Source: Rhizobiales bacterium NRL2
GTDB lineage: Bacteria > Pseudomonadota > Alphaproteobacteria > Minwuiales > Minwuiaceae
Direction of reading: 5' to 3'
Length of the DNA stretch: 64,000 nucleotides
Assembly (NCBI GenBank): GCA_001664005.1
Contig: CP016093.1
Coordinates: 2,425,001 to 2,489,000, forward strand
Shown: piece after piece, positions 47,313 to 55,346 of the stretch
How the letters are laid out: each line of letters begins with the position of its first letter
How positions within the stretch are numbered: the stretch's first letter is position 1
Notes under the pieces: model-generated
Told to the model about the DNA's origin: nothing
The model's input: the letters and a program-made list of their open reading frames with translations, nothing else
Databases searched by the model: none
Program-made: the position numbers and the translations under genes

Positions 47313-48113
47313 TCAGACGAGGTGCGCGAAAAGCGCCGGCTGCGTAACCGGTCCCATATGACCGACACCGGCGATGCGCTCTTGCCGGGCTTGAGGCAGG
47401 ACCTCGCGCAGGCGCCGGATCACCGCCTTCGCGGTCTCAGGGCCATGCTCGGTTTCGATCAGGGTGACGGGGACGTCGATCATGGCGTAGAAGCCGGCGT
47501 GGACATGTTTCAGCGCGCCCGAGGCGGTGTCGGCATGAATTTGCGGCGCCTGACGCAGGATTGCGGTCCGCATGCGTTCGGGTATTTCCGCCCAGGGCTG
47601 GCCGTTCCACAGCGATATGAAGTCGCGGATCGCGTCCTCGTGACGGCCTTCGGCCATCGCCGGCGCGATCCTGGCGACCGCCGCGTCATCGGGCGCGAGC
47701 GCCGGGGCGTCCTCGGCATGTTCGCGCAAGACGCCGATCGCAACCGGCTCGACGGCGGCTATGGAGGCGATGCCGGCATGACCGCGCGCGGCGGCGATCA
47801 GTGCCACCAGCCCGCCCATGGAATGCCCGAACAGTTTCGCGGGCTCGGTCTCCCGCGCCAGCATGGTCATGAGTACCGTGCAATGGCGCTCGATGGCGTC
47901 ATCGCCGGCTGAAACCTGCGTGCCGCCATAGCCGTCGAAGGCGGGAATGACGACGCGATGACCCCGCGCGGCCCAGGTCTCCGCCAATGGCAGCAGGGTC
48001 GGCGCGCCGGCGCCGGAGGCATGAAGCGCCATGATCGCCGGGCCGTGGCCCAGTTCGAAATACTCGATGCGGCCGAATTCGCCTTCGGCGATCCGGGGCG
48101 CGGGAACGCTCAA
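47313..48113 (-). CDS. Alpha/beta-hydrolase
   Basis: 266 aa from the TTG at 48113, which overlaps the panC stop as TTGA. The nucleophile is S98 in FGHSMGG (95-101), the oxyanion loop is ALHASGAGAP (29-38), and the C-terminal His is in GVGHMGPVTQP. Substrate unknown. No other start lies between the panC stop and the conserved beta-strand, so the rare start is required. Confidence 0.85.
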   Translation of the reverse strand: MSVPAPRIAEGEFGRIEYFELGHGPAIMALHASGAGAPTLLPLAETWAARGHRVVIPAFDGYGGTQVSAGDDAIERHCTVLMTMLARETEPAKLFGHSMGGLVALIAAARGHAGIASIAAVEPVAIGVLREHAEDAPALAPDDAAVARIAPAMAEGRHEDAIRDFISLWNGQPWAEIPERMRTAILRQAPQIHADTASGALKHVHAGFYAMIDVPVTLIETEHGPETAKAVIRRLREVLPQARQERIAGVGHMGPVTQPALFAHLV

Positions 48114-48964
48114 GCGGCCGGATCCACGGGCACGTTGTCGATCAGCCGCGCCTTGCCGAGAAAGACGGCGGCAAAGGCGCGCGCGGGCTGCGTCGGCCGG
48201 GTCGTCAGTTCGAGGGTTTCGGCATCCCGCACCTCGAGGTAGTCGAGTTGACCGAACCCGGCGCGGTCGAGCCGCGCCTTGCCCCGATCGATGGCGCGGC
48301 GCACGTCCTCGCCCTGGCCGGCGGCTTCGGCAATGTCGGTCAGCACCCGGAACAGGGTGGGGGCCGCGGCGCGCTCGGCTTCGGTCAGGTACCAGTTGCG
48401 CGACGACATGGCGAGCCCGTCGGTCTCGCGCACCGTGTCGATTCCGCGGATCTCCGTCGGGATATTCAGATCGCGGGCCATGCGGCGGACCACCATGAGC
48501 TGCTGATAGTCCTTGCGGCCGAAATAGGCCCGGTCCGCCAGGCATTGCAGCAGCAGCTTGGTGACGACCACGGCCACGCCGCCGAAATGGCCCGGCCGCG
48601 ACGCCCCGCAGAGACAGTCGGTCAGGCCGCTCACATTGACGGAGGTCGAGAAGCCGTCCGGATACATTTCCCCGGCCTCGGGTGCCCAGAGCACGTCCGC
48701 GCCCGCCGCGTCGAGCAGCGCCGCGTCGCGTGCTTCGTCCCGGGGATAGGCCTCCAGGTCGGTGGCCCTGTCGAACTGTTTCGGATTGACGAAGATCGAC
48801 ACGACCGTGCGGTCGTTCTGGGCCATCGAATTGCGGACCAGCGACATGTGGCCGTCGTGCAGCCAGCCCATGGTCGGCACCAGTCCCACGCTTTCTCCGG
48901 CGGCTCGCCAGCCGCGCACGGCCTCACGCAGCTCCGCCACCGTCCTGACGGTCTTGAGATTCAT
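48110..48964 (-). CDS. panC: Pantothenate synthetase
   Basis: 284 aa. The ATP motif is PTMGWLHDGHMSLV (30-43), the pantoate site FVNPKQF (58-64) follows, and MSSRNWYL is the KMSKS-like loop. It joins pantoate and beta-alanine with ATP to give pantothenate, the precursor of coenzyme A and of the ACP prosthetic group. panB is not in the window. It lies 10 bp from the bactofilin gene in the same operon. Confidence 0.96.
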   Translation of the reverse strand: MNLKTVRTVAELREAVRGWRAAGESVGLVPTMGWLHDGHMSLVRNSMAQNDRTVVSIFVNPKQFDRATDLEAYPRDEARDAALLDAAGADVLWAPEAGEMYPDGFSTSVNVSGLTDCLCGASRPGHFGGVAVVVTKLLLQCLADRAYFGRKDYQQLMVVRRMARDLNIPTEIRGIDTVRETDGLAMSSRNWYLTEAERAAAPTLFRVLTDIAEAAGQGEDVRRAIDRGKARLDRAGFGQLDYLEVRDAETLELTTRPTQPARAFAAVFLGKARLIDNVPVDPAA

Positions 48965-48974
48965 GGCGTCGCCG

Positions 48975-49424
48975 TCAGCTTTCCTTGACCCGGCTGTCCT
49001 TGTCGGCCTTGTCGGAGCCGGTCTGCAGCAGCTTGGGCATCGATGTCGGCAGCGGCGCGCGCGGATCGTCGACCTTGCGGACCTGGCCTTCCAGATGGGC
49101 GCCGGCCTCCATGGCCAGGCTGCGGTGAAGAATGTCGCCGACCACCTTCGCGGTCTTTGAGAGGCTGACTTCGGAGCCGCGGACCCGGCCGTTCACCTCG
49201 CCGCGGATCGTCACCGCCTCGGCAATGATCTCGCCCCTGACGGTTGCGCTCTCGCCGATGACGAGCTGGTTGCAGTTGATGTCGCCGGTGACCTCGCCGT
49301 CGATCTGGATCTCGCCGTCGCTGTGGAGATCGCCGGTTATCGCCAGGCCGCGATTGATCAGGGAAGGGGCCGCCGGGGCCCTGACGGCGGGCTTATCCGC
49401 TGGCGTCCTTGACTTTGAAAACAT
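48975..49424 (-). CDS. Bactofilin (polymer-forming cytoskeletal protein)
   Basis: 149 aa. The middle ~100 residues form the right-handed beta-helix core (GLAITGDLHSDGEIQIDGEV, VRGEIIAEAVTIRGEVNGRV), with short disordered Pro/Ala- and Lys/Asp-rich ends, as in BacA/CcmA. It forms membrane-bound filaments that localise cell-wall enzymes. Its start lies 32 bp inside the upstream M23 peptidase gene; this pairing is known in other bacteria (CcmA with Csd1 in Helicobacter, bactofilin with LmdC in stalked Alphaproteobacteria). Confidence 0.95.
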   Translation of the reverse strand: MFSKSRTPADKPAVRAPAAPSLINRGLAITGDLHSDGEIQIDGEVTGDINCNQLVIGESATVRGEIIAEAVTIRGEVNGRVRGSEVSLSKTAKVVGDILHRSLAMEAGAHLEGQVRKVDDPRAPLPTSMPKLLQTGSDKADKDSRVKES

Positions 49425-50994
49425 AACGACCTGCCCTCAGGAAATTGGATGGATCGACCTGCTCGCCCTGGAACAGTACCTCATAGTGGACGTGACTGCC
49501 CGTACTGCGTCCGCTGGAGCCCATCGTGCCGACCTGATCGTGGAACTCGACGCTCTGGCCGGCCTCCACATCGATGGAGCGGAGATGGGCGTAGCGGGTG
49601 ACGAAACCATAGCCGTGATCGATCTCGACCAGCCGGCCATAGGCCGACTTGCGCCCGGCGAAGGTCACCAGACCCCGCGCGGTGGTGTAGATCGGCGTGC
49701 GCGCCGGAGCTGCGATGTCGATACCCTTGTGCACCGCACGGCGCCCCGTGATCGGGTCCTTGCGGGGACCGAACTCACTGGAAACATAACCCGTGGTCGT
49801 GGGTCGGGCGAGAGGCGCGTTCTCCAGCAGCTCCTGCATCGCCTCCCAGCGCAGCAGATCCATTTCCAGGGTGCCGACCATGGATTCGAAGCTCTCGTCC
49901 TCGGCGAGACCCTCGTCGTCCAGGGCGATCATCGGTCCGCCGATGCCGGGCCGGTAGGCATGGGTGGTCTCCAGCAGCTCGTTCAGCGGGATCTCGGTCA
50001 TCTGCAGCGTTGCTTCCAGCGCGGCGATGTTGCGTTGCGCCCTGGATCGAATGCCGCGCAGCAGTTCGAGCTGCGTCTGGCGCACCTGGTCGAGCCGGCC
50101 TTCCAGGGACGAGACGGTGCTGGCGAGACGGTAGCCCTTGCGCTCCGCCTCGATCTGTTCCTCGTGGGTGCGGGTCAATGCATCGGCGGTTGCCGCCAGG
50201 CGCTTGCGCAGCGAGGCGTTGGAGCGTTGCGTCTGGTCGAGATCGGAAGTCAGTGCGGCGATGCGCGAGGACATCTGGCGGATTTCCGCGCGGGCGACGT
50301 CGCGGGAACCCTCCACGGTTTCGATCGCCTGCTGCTGTTCGTAGAGACGCTGTCGGACCACGTCCTGATTGGCGGTGCTCTGCATCAGCGCGCTTTCCAG
50401 GGCGCTGAGGCGGCTCTCATAGGCGCGCCGGCGTTCCGCCTCTCGCTGGCGTCCGCTGTTCGCGCCGGCCAGTGCCGAAGCGGTTTCCCGCAGACGGGTC
50501 TCCATGAGGTGGTTGGAAGCGACGCTGACCTGGAGACGCTGCCGTAGATGCCCGAGATGCTGGTCGAGTTCCCGGCTTTCGTTCAGCGCAACGTGGAATG
50601 CGGTCTCGACTTCGGCCAGACGGGTCTGGGCCTGAACGAGATCGCGCTCCAGCACGCCGCGCGTGGCGATCAGGCGGTGCAGTTCGCGGTACTGACGGAC
50701 GATCTCAGTGGTCGCGTTGGAATACTGGGCGCGCACGGCCGCCAGTTCGCCGCCCAGCCGGGTCCGGTCCCGCTCCAGCGCGCCCATGCGTTCCTGGCTC
50801 TGCGCCAGCATGGCCTGCTGCTCGCTGGCGGTCCATGTGGCGATGCCCGCCCAGAGCAGGGTGCCTAGAGCCACGCCGCTCACAAAGATCTGCAGGCCGG
50901 ATGAGACGCGCAGGAAGCGCAGCCGGCCGTCGGTTCGCACGAATATCTGTCGGTCCCGGTAGACCCGGCCCCACATGCGCGCAAAGGCTGTCAC
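49393..50994 (-). CDS. M23-family peptidoglycan endopeptidase with membrane anchor and coiled coil
   Basis: 533 aa from the GTG at 50994, with GGAGGGGG 7 nt upstream. One transmembrane helix (about 33-54) is followed by a long coiled coil (about 58-330) and a C-terminal LytM domain. The zinc ligands are in HKGIDIAAP (~420) and HVHYE (~501), with FGPRKDPITG before them, and these key residues are all present, so it should be catalytically active. It is coupled to the bactofilin by a 32-bp overlap, which suggests its activity is localised by that filament for cell-shape control. Confidence 0.92.
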   Translation of the reverse strand: MTAFARMWGRVYRDRQIFVRTDGRLRFLRVSSGLQIFVSGVALGTLLWAGIATWTASEQQAMLAQSQERMGALERDRTRLGGELAAVRAQYSNATTEIVRQYRELHRLIATRGVLERDLVQAQTRLAEVETAFHVALNESRELDQHLGHLRQRLQVSVASNHLMETRLRETASALAGANSGRQREAERRRAYESRLSALESALMQSTANQDVVRQRLYEQQQAIETVEGSRDVARAEIRQMSSRIAALTSDLDQTQRSNASLRKRLAATADALTRTHEEQIEAERKGYRLASTVSSLEGRLDQVRQTQLELLRGIRSRAQRNIAALEATLQMTEIPLNELLETTHAYRPGIGGPMIALDDEGLAEDESFESMVGTLEMDLLRWEAMQELLENAPLARPTTTGYVSSEFGPRKDPITGRRAVHKGIDIAAPARTPIYTTARGLVTFAGRKSAYGRLVEIDHGYGFVTRYAHLRSIDVEAGQSVEFHDQVGTMGSSGRSTGSHVHYEVLFQGEQVDPSNFLRAGRYVFKVKDASG

Positions 50995-51074
50995 GGATAC
51001 GCCCCCTCCGCCAACGGTCTTGCCCCTCGCAAGTCCACGGATAGAACCGGAAGCGCCGCAGTGATTCAACGTCT

Positions 51075-51091
51075 AAGTTCGGAACGAACTT
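51075..51091. promoter_or_regulatory. Inverted repeat AAGTTCG-GAA-CGAACTT
   Basis: Perfect 7-bp arms with a 3-base spacer, directly after the DUF455 stop codon and 81 bp before the M23 gene start. It could be an operator for the M23-bactofilin operon or a weak transcription stop for the glnE group. Confidence 0.4.
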
Positions 51092-51916
51092 TCAGCTTCC
51101 CCGATTCGGCCCCGGGAAGGTAGCGGGATCGTACAGTTCCGGCGGCATTCCCGCGCGGCGGCGGGCCTCGACATTGAACGGCGGCTTCAGGCCACCGCGG
51201 AAATTGTGCGCCACCAGTTCGCGCCAGTAGGACTGCGGTTCCCGTCCGCGCGATCTGGCCAGCCGGTCGAACCAGCGCGCGCCGGCGGCCACGTGCCCGA
51301 TCTCCTCGTCGTGAATGGTCTGCAGGATATCGGCGCTTTCGCCGTCGCCGGCGCGCCGCAGCCGCGCCACCATCGCCGGCGTCACGTCGAGGCCGCGCGC
51401 CTCCAGCACCATGTGGGCGACAGCCAGCCGCGCGCAGGCATCGTGCGCCGTGCCCGAGGCCGCCTCCCACAACCCGTCATGGGCCGGAAGGTCGCCATAG
51501 GCGGCGCCGAGATCGGCCAGCCGGCCGGCGAGTATGGTGAAATGCCGCGCCTCGTCATCGGCCACCCCCAGCCAGTCATCGACGAACGCGTCATCTGCGA
51601 CGACCGGTGCGAACCGGGCCACCATGTCGACGGCGAGGTCGATGGCGTTGAGTTCGATATGGGCGATGGCGTGCAGCAAGGCGATACGGGAGTGCCCGGC
51701 GCCGGCCTTGCGGCGCTTCGGCATATCGCGGGGGGCGCGAAGTTCGGGCCGCTCGGGCCGGCCAGGTCGGTCGGGCGGAATGTCGCCGCCCATCCCGGCC
51801 AGTTCACCCGCCCGCCAGCGGCGCCCGAGCGATCGCGCGGCCCCGGCTTTCGATGTCGCGTCCGAAGTCTTCAGTACGGCGCAGGCCGCCGCTGTCAGAC
51901 TGGCGCCATCGTTCAT
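51092..51916 (-). CDS. DUF455 ferritin-like protein
   Basis: 274 aa. HAIAHIELNAIDLAVDM (82-98) and DDEARHFTIL supply the Glu/His ligands of a di-iron four-helix bundle, and IHDEEIGHVAAGARWF gives the second set. The C-terminal FRGGLKPPFN is typical of the family. A non-haem di-iron oxidoreductase is likely; the substrate is unknown (related MiaE-like proteins hydroxylate tRNA). The ATG overlaps the bcp stop (ATGA), so it belongs to the glnE-bcp operon. Confidence 0.87.
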   Translation of the reverse strand: MNDGASLTAAACAVLKTSDATSKAGAARSLGRRWRAGELAGMGGDIPPDRPGRPERPELRAPRDMPKRRKAGAGHSRIALLHAIAHIELNAIDLAVDMVARFAPVVADDAFVDDWLGVADDEARHFTILAGRLADLGAAYGDLPAHDGLWEAASGTAHDACARLAVAHMVLEARGLDVTPAMVARLRRAGDGESADILQTIHDEEIGHVAAGARWFDRLARSRGREPQSYWRELVAHNFRGGLKPPFNVEARRRAGMPPELYDPATFPGPNRGS

Positions 51917-52383
51917 CCGCCCCGGACGGCCTCCAGCACCGCCTCGGCATGTCCGGGCACCTTGACCTTGCGCCAGACCTTCGACAGATGGCCCGCGGGA
52001 TCGATCAGGAACGTGGAGCGCTCGATCCCCATCGACTTTCGGCCATACATGTTCTTCTCGACCCAGACACCGTAGGACTCGCTGACCGAACCGTCCTCGT
52101 CGGCGGCGAGGATGACGCCGAGATCGTGCTTGGCCTTGAACTTCTCGTGCTTGGCGACCGTGTCGCGCGAGACCCCGATCACGACCGCATTGGCCGCCTC
52201 GAATTCATCGGCCAGGCCGGTGAAGGCGATCGCCTCCTTGGTGCAGCCCGGCGTGTCGTCGCGCGGATAGAAATACAGAACCACGTTCCGGCCCTGAAGC
52301 TCCTTCAGGCTGATCTCGCGGCCGCCGTCCGCCGCCATGGTGAAGTCGGGGGCCTTGTCGCCCGCCTCCGGTTTGCCACTCAT
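51913..52383 (-). CDS. bcp: Thioredoxin-dependent peroxiredoxin (Bcp/PrxQ family)
   Basis: 156 aa. The peroxidatic cysteine is C47 in FYPRDDTPGCTKE, and GVSRDTVAKHEKF and STFLIDPAG are conserved. It reduces hydrogen peroxide and organic peroxides. C47 is the only cysteine; the resolving Cys that E. coli Bcp has five residues later is Ala here (CTKEA), so it works as a 1-Cys enzyme, needing an outside thiol. Coupled to both neighbours by ATGA overlaps. Confidence 0.93.
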   Translation of the reverse strand: MSGKPEAGDKAPDFTMAADGGREISLKELQGRNVVLYFYPRDDTPGCTKEAIAFTGLADEFEAANAVVIGVSRDTVAKHEKFKAKHDLGVILAADEDGSVSESYGVWVEKNMYGRKSMGIERSTFLIDPAGHLSKVWRKVKVPGHAEAVLEAVRGG

Positions 52384-55346
52384 GCGCTGTCTCCTGTCGC
52401 CATGGTCTCGTTCTCCTCGCCAAGTATCTCCTGGAAAGCCCGATATACGTCGGCCTCCGCTCTGCGGACCGCCGCCCTGACGTCGTCGAAATCACCGCCG
52501 CCAACGATCTCGGCCGCCAGCAGGCGGAAATCCTCGGAGGCGTTCTCCTCCTTGAAGCCGTGATGAAAGCAGAGCCGCAGCAGCATCTGTGTTGACTTGA
52601 GGACGCGGTTGGCCTCGCTCAACGCCTCGTACTGCGCATCTGTCAGCAGACCCGCCTCGTGCAGGCGGTCCATCGCGGCGCCCACATGGCCCCGCACGAC
52701 CGCGGGCCGGTCGCTGGCGTGGGCCAGGATCAGGTACTGGGTCAGGAACTCCAGGTCGACCAGGCCGCCCCGCACCTGCTTGACCGACCACGGATCCCGC
52801 GTGCCGTGCTGTTTCGCGATCCGCCGGCGCATGTCCAGCACGCTCCGCCGCAGGTCCTCGCCGTCGCGGCGGCGCAGCACGATCTCACGCAGCGTCGTCA
52901 GCAGATTCTCGGCCAGGTCCTCGGGCCCGGCGATGATCCGCGCACGGGTGGCCGCCATGACTTCCCAGGTCCATGCGTCGTTCTGCATGTAGGTGGAATA
53001 GGCCGACAGCGGCACAGCGACGGCGCTCTTGTTGCCCGATGGCCGTAGGCGCATATCGATTTCGTAGAGCTGACCTTCCGAGGTCATGGTGTTCACCGCG
53101 GAAATGAAACGCTGGCTGAGGCGGGAGAAATAGGGCCCGATCTGCAGCGCCGCCGGGCCGTCGGAATGCTTCGCTTCACCGCGGTCGTCGTAGACGAAGA
53201 CGAGATCCAGATCGGAACCGAAGGTCAGTTCCTCGGCGCCCAGCTTGCCCATGGCGATCACCGCCATGCCGGCGCCGGGAACATGGCCATGGCGGCGGGC
53301 CACCTCGTCGGCGACATGGGGCAACAGGGCCCGGATCGACGTGTCGGCGATACGGGTGAGACCGCGGCCGACCGCGTCGGGCGTGAGGCTGCCGTTCAGC
53401 AGGCCGACACCGATCTCGAATTTCCGGTCGTTGGCGAAACGCCGGACACCGTCCAGCACGTCCTCGTAGTTCTCCGCCATCGACAGTTCGCGGTCGCAAT
53501 GCGCGACGATGGCGGACAGGTCGTCCACGGCCTCGTCGCCCGGATCCAGCAGGATGTCGAGCAGACCCGCATTGCGGCTGAGCGTATCGGCCAGAGCCGG
53601 CGCGGTGCCCATGATGCGGGCGATGAAGGTCAGCAGTCCGGGATTGGCGTGCAACAGTGACATGAACTGCACGCCCGCGGGCAGGCGGGAAAGGAAGCGG
53701 TCGAAGTTCGCCAGCGCGCCGTCCGGGTTGGATGTCCTGGACAGCGCCGTCAGGATCGTGGGGGCTAGGGTCGTCAGAAGCTGGCGGGCGCGGGTGGTCC
53801 GCAGGGCGCGGTAGCGGCCGCTGTGCCAGCTCTTCACGCTGCTGATGACGCTGGATGGCGAGCCGAAACCCATGTCGGCGAGGGACTCGACCGTGCCCGG
53901 ATCGTCGTCGGTGCCGGTGAAGACCAGGTTGCCCTGGTCGGCCGCAAGGCTCGGCTCCTCGGCGAAGAGGTCGGCATAGTGCGCCGCGACGCGGCGCATG
54001 TGACCGGTCAGGGCGCCGGCGAAGCCTTCGCTGTCCTCATAGCCGCAGAACCGCGCCAACCGCCGCAGGCCGGCCTCGTCCGACGGCAGCTTCTGGGTCT
54101 GGGCGTCGTCGAGCATCTGCAGGCGATGCTCGACCGATCTGAGGTGAACATAGGCCGCCTTCAGTTCCTCCGCCGTGTCCGGTTCCACGCGCCCGGTCTC
54201 CACCAGCGCATCGACCGCGGCGACCGTGGCGGGAACCCTCAGCCGCGGGTCGCGCCCGCCCGCGATGAGCTGCTGTGTCTGGGCGAAGAACTCGATCTCG
54301 CGGATGCCGCCGCGCCCGACCTTGATGTCGTGGCCAGCGACGGCGATACGGTCATGCCCCTTGCTGGAGTGAATCTGGCGCTTGATCGACTGGATGTCCG
54401 CGATCGCCGCGAAATCCAGGCTCTTGCGCCAGATGAACGGGGAAAGTTCGTGCAGGAACATCTCGCCCAGCGCGATGTCGCCGGCGGCGGCCCGGGCCTT
54501 GATCATGGCCGCCCTTTCCCAGTTCTGGGCCATGGTCTCGTAGTAGGTCAGTGCGTTTTCCAGCGACACGGCGAGCGGCGAAACCGAGGGGTCGGGGCGC
54601 AGCCGGAGGTCGGTGCGGAAGACGTAACCGTCGCCGGTGCGCTCCTGCATGAGCTGCACCAGAGAGCGGGTGAGGCGCGAGGCGTGCTCGGAGATGTCGC
54701 GCGCGCCGCGGTAGCGGATCCGTTCGGGATCGTAGACCACGATCAGATCGATGTCGGAAGAATAGTTGAGTTCGAAGGCGCCCATCTTGCCCATGGCGAT
54801 GGCGACCACGCCGCACGTCTCGGCCGGATCGTCGCCTTCGGGGATCTCGATATCTCCCTTCTCGGCGGACTGGCGGAGCAGCACGCCAAGACCGCGGTGC
54901 ACCGCCGCATCCGCAAGATCCGTGAGGGCCGAAGTGACCTGCTCCAGCCGCCATGCGCCGCTAAGGTCGGCCAGCCCGATGAGCAGGGCCGCGCGGCGTT
55001 TGGCGCGCCGCAGTTCCGGCGCCGCGACACGATTCGACTGGACGGCGGTCACCGGCGCGCGCAGCTCGTCGAGGATGGTTGCGAAAACCTCCTCCGGCGA
55101 CCGTGTGGCCAGCGACAGCACGACGTCGGTTTCCTTCATCGCCAGCCCGGTCAGATAGGGGCTGCATCCGAAGACTCCGTCCAGCAGGGTGCGGAATCCG
55201 TCGTGCGTTTCGGGCCCCACCGGGCCATCATCGCTCTCGGCAGTTGCGGTCCTTGCGGCTGCGCGCCATCTCTCCCAGGCGCGCCCGGCCGCTTCGGCGT
55301 CGGACGGGAGAGGGGCACTCCGGATCATGTCGGGGAATGGGGTCAC
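52380..55346 (-). CDS. glnE: Bifunctional glutamine synthetase adenylyltransferase/adenylyl-removing enzyme
   Basis: 988 aa, with two nucleotidyltransferase halves: NYSSDIDLIVVYD (194-206) for removal and FGSDLDLVFVYD (about 707-718) for addition of AMP to a tyrosine of glutamine synthetase. GRGGIREIEFFAQ and VRGGLVDLEFLTQ follow each. It sets glutamine synthetase activity in response to PII. The first start is a GTG at 55346; an ATG at 55328 is possible, and neither has a strong ribosome-binding site. It overlaps the divergent AsmA-like gene. Confidence 0.95.
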   Translation of the reverse strand: MTPFPDMIRSAPLPSDAEAAGRAWERWRAAARTATAESDDGPVGPETHDGFRTLLDGVFGCSPYLTGLAMKETDVVLSLATRSPEEVFATILDELRAPVTAVQSNRVAAPELRRAKRRAALLIGLADLSGAWRLEQVTSALTDLADAAVHRGLGVLLRQSAEKGDIEIPEGDDPAETCGVVAIAMGKMGAFELNYSSDIDLIVVYDPERIRYRGARDISEHASRLTRSLVQLMQERTGDGYVFRTDLRLRPDPSVSPLAVSLENALTYYETMAQNWERAAMIKARAAAGDIALGEMFLHELSPFIWRKSLDFAAIADIQSIKRQIHSSKGHDRIAVAGHDIKVGRGGIREIEFFAQTQQLIAGGRDPRLRVPATVAAVDALVETGRVEPDTAEELKAAYVHLRSVEHRLQMLDDAQTQKLPSDEAGLRRLARFCGYEDSEGFAGALTGHMRRVAAHYADLFAEEPSLAADQGNLVFTGTDDDPGTVESLADMGFGSPSSVISSVKSWHSGRYRALRTTRARQLLTTLAPTILTALSRTSNPDGALANFDRFLSRLPAGVQFMSLLHANPGLLTFIARIMGTAPALADTLSRNAGLLDILLDPGDEAVDDLSAIVAHCDRELSMAENYEDVLDGVRRFANDRKFEIGVGLLNGSLTPDAVGRGLTRIADTSIRALLPHVADEVARRHGHVPGAGMAVIAMGKLGAEELTFGSDLDLVFVYDDRGEAKHSDGPAALQIGPYFSRLSQRFISAVNTMTSEGQLYEIDMRLRPSGNKSAVAVPLSAYSTYMQNDAWTWEVMAATRARIIAGPEDLAENLLTTLREIVLRRRDGEDLRRSVLDMRRRIAKQHGTRDPWSVKQVRGGLVDLEFLTQYLILAHASDRPAVVRGHVGAAMDRLHEAGLLTDAQYEALSEANRVLKSTQMLLRLCFHHGFKEENASEDFRLLAAEIVGGGDFDDVRAAVRRAEADVYRAFQEILGEENETMATGDSA

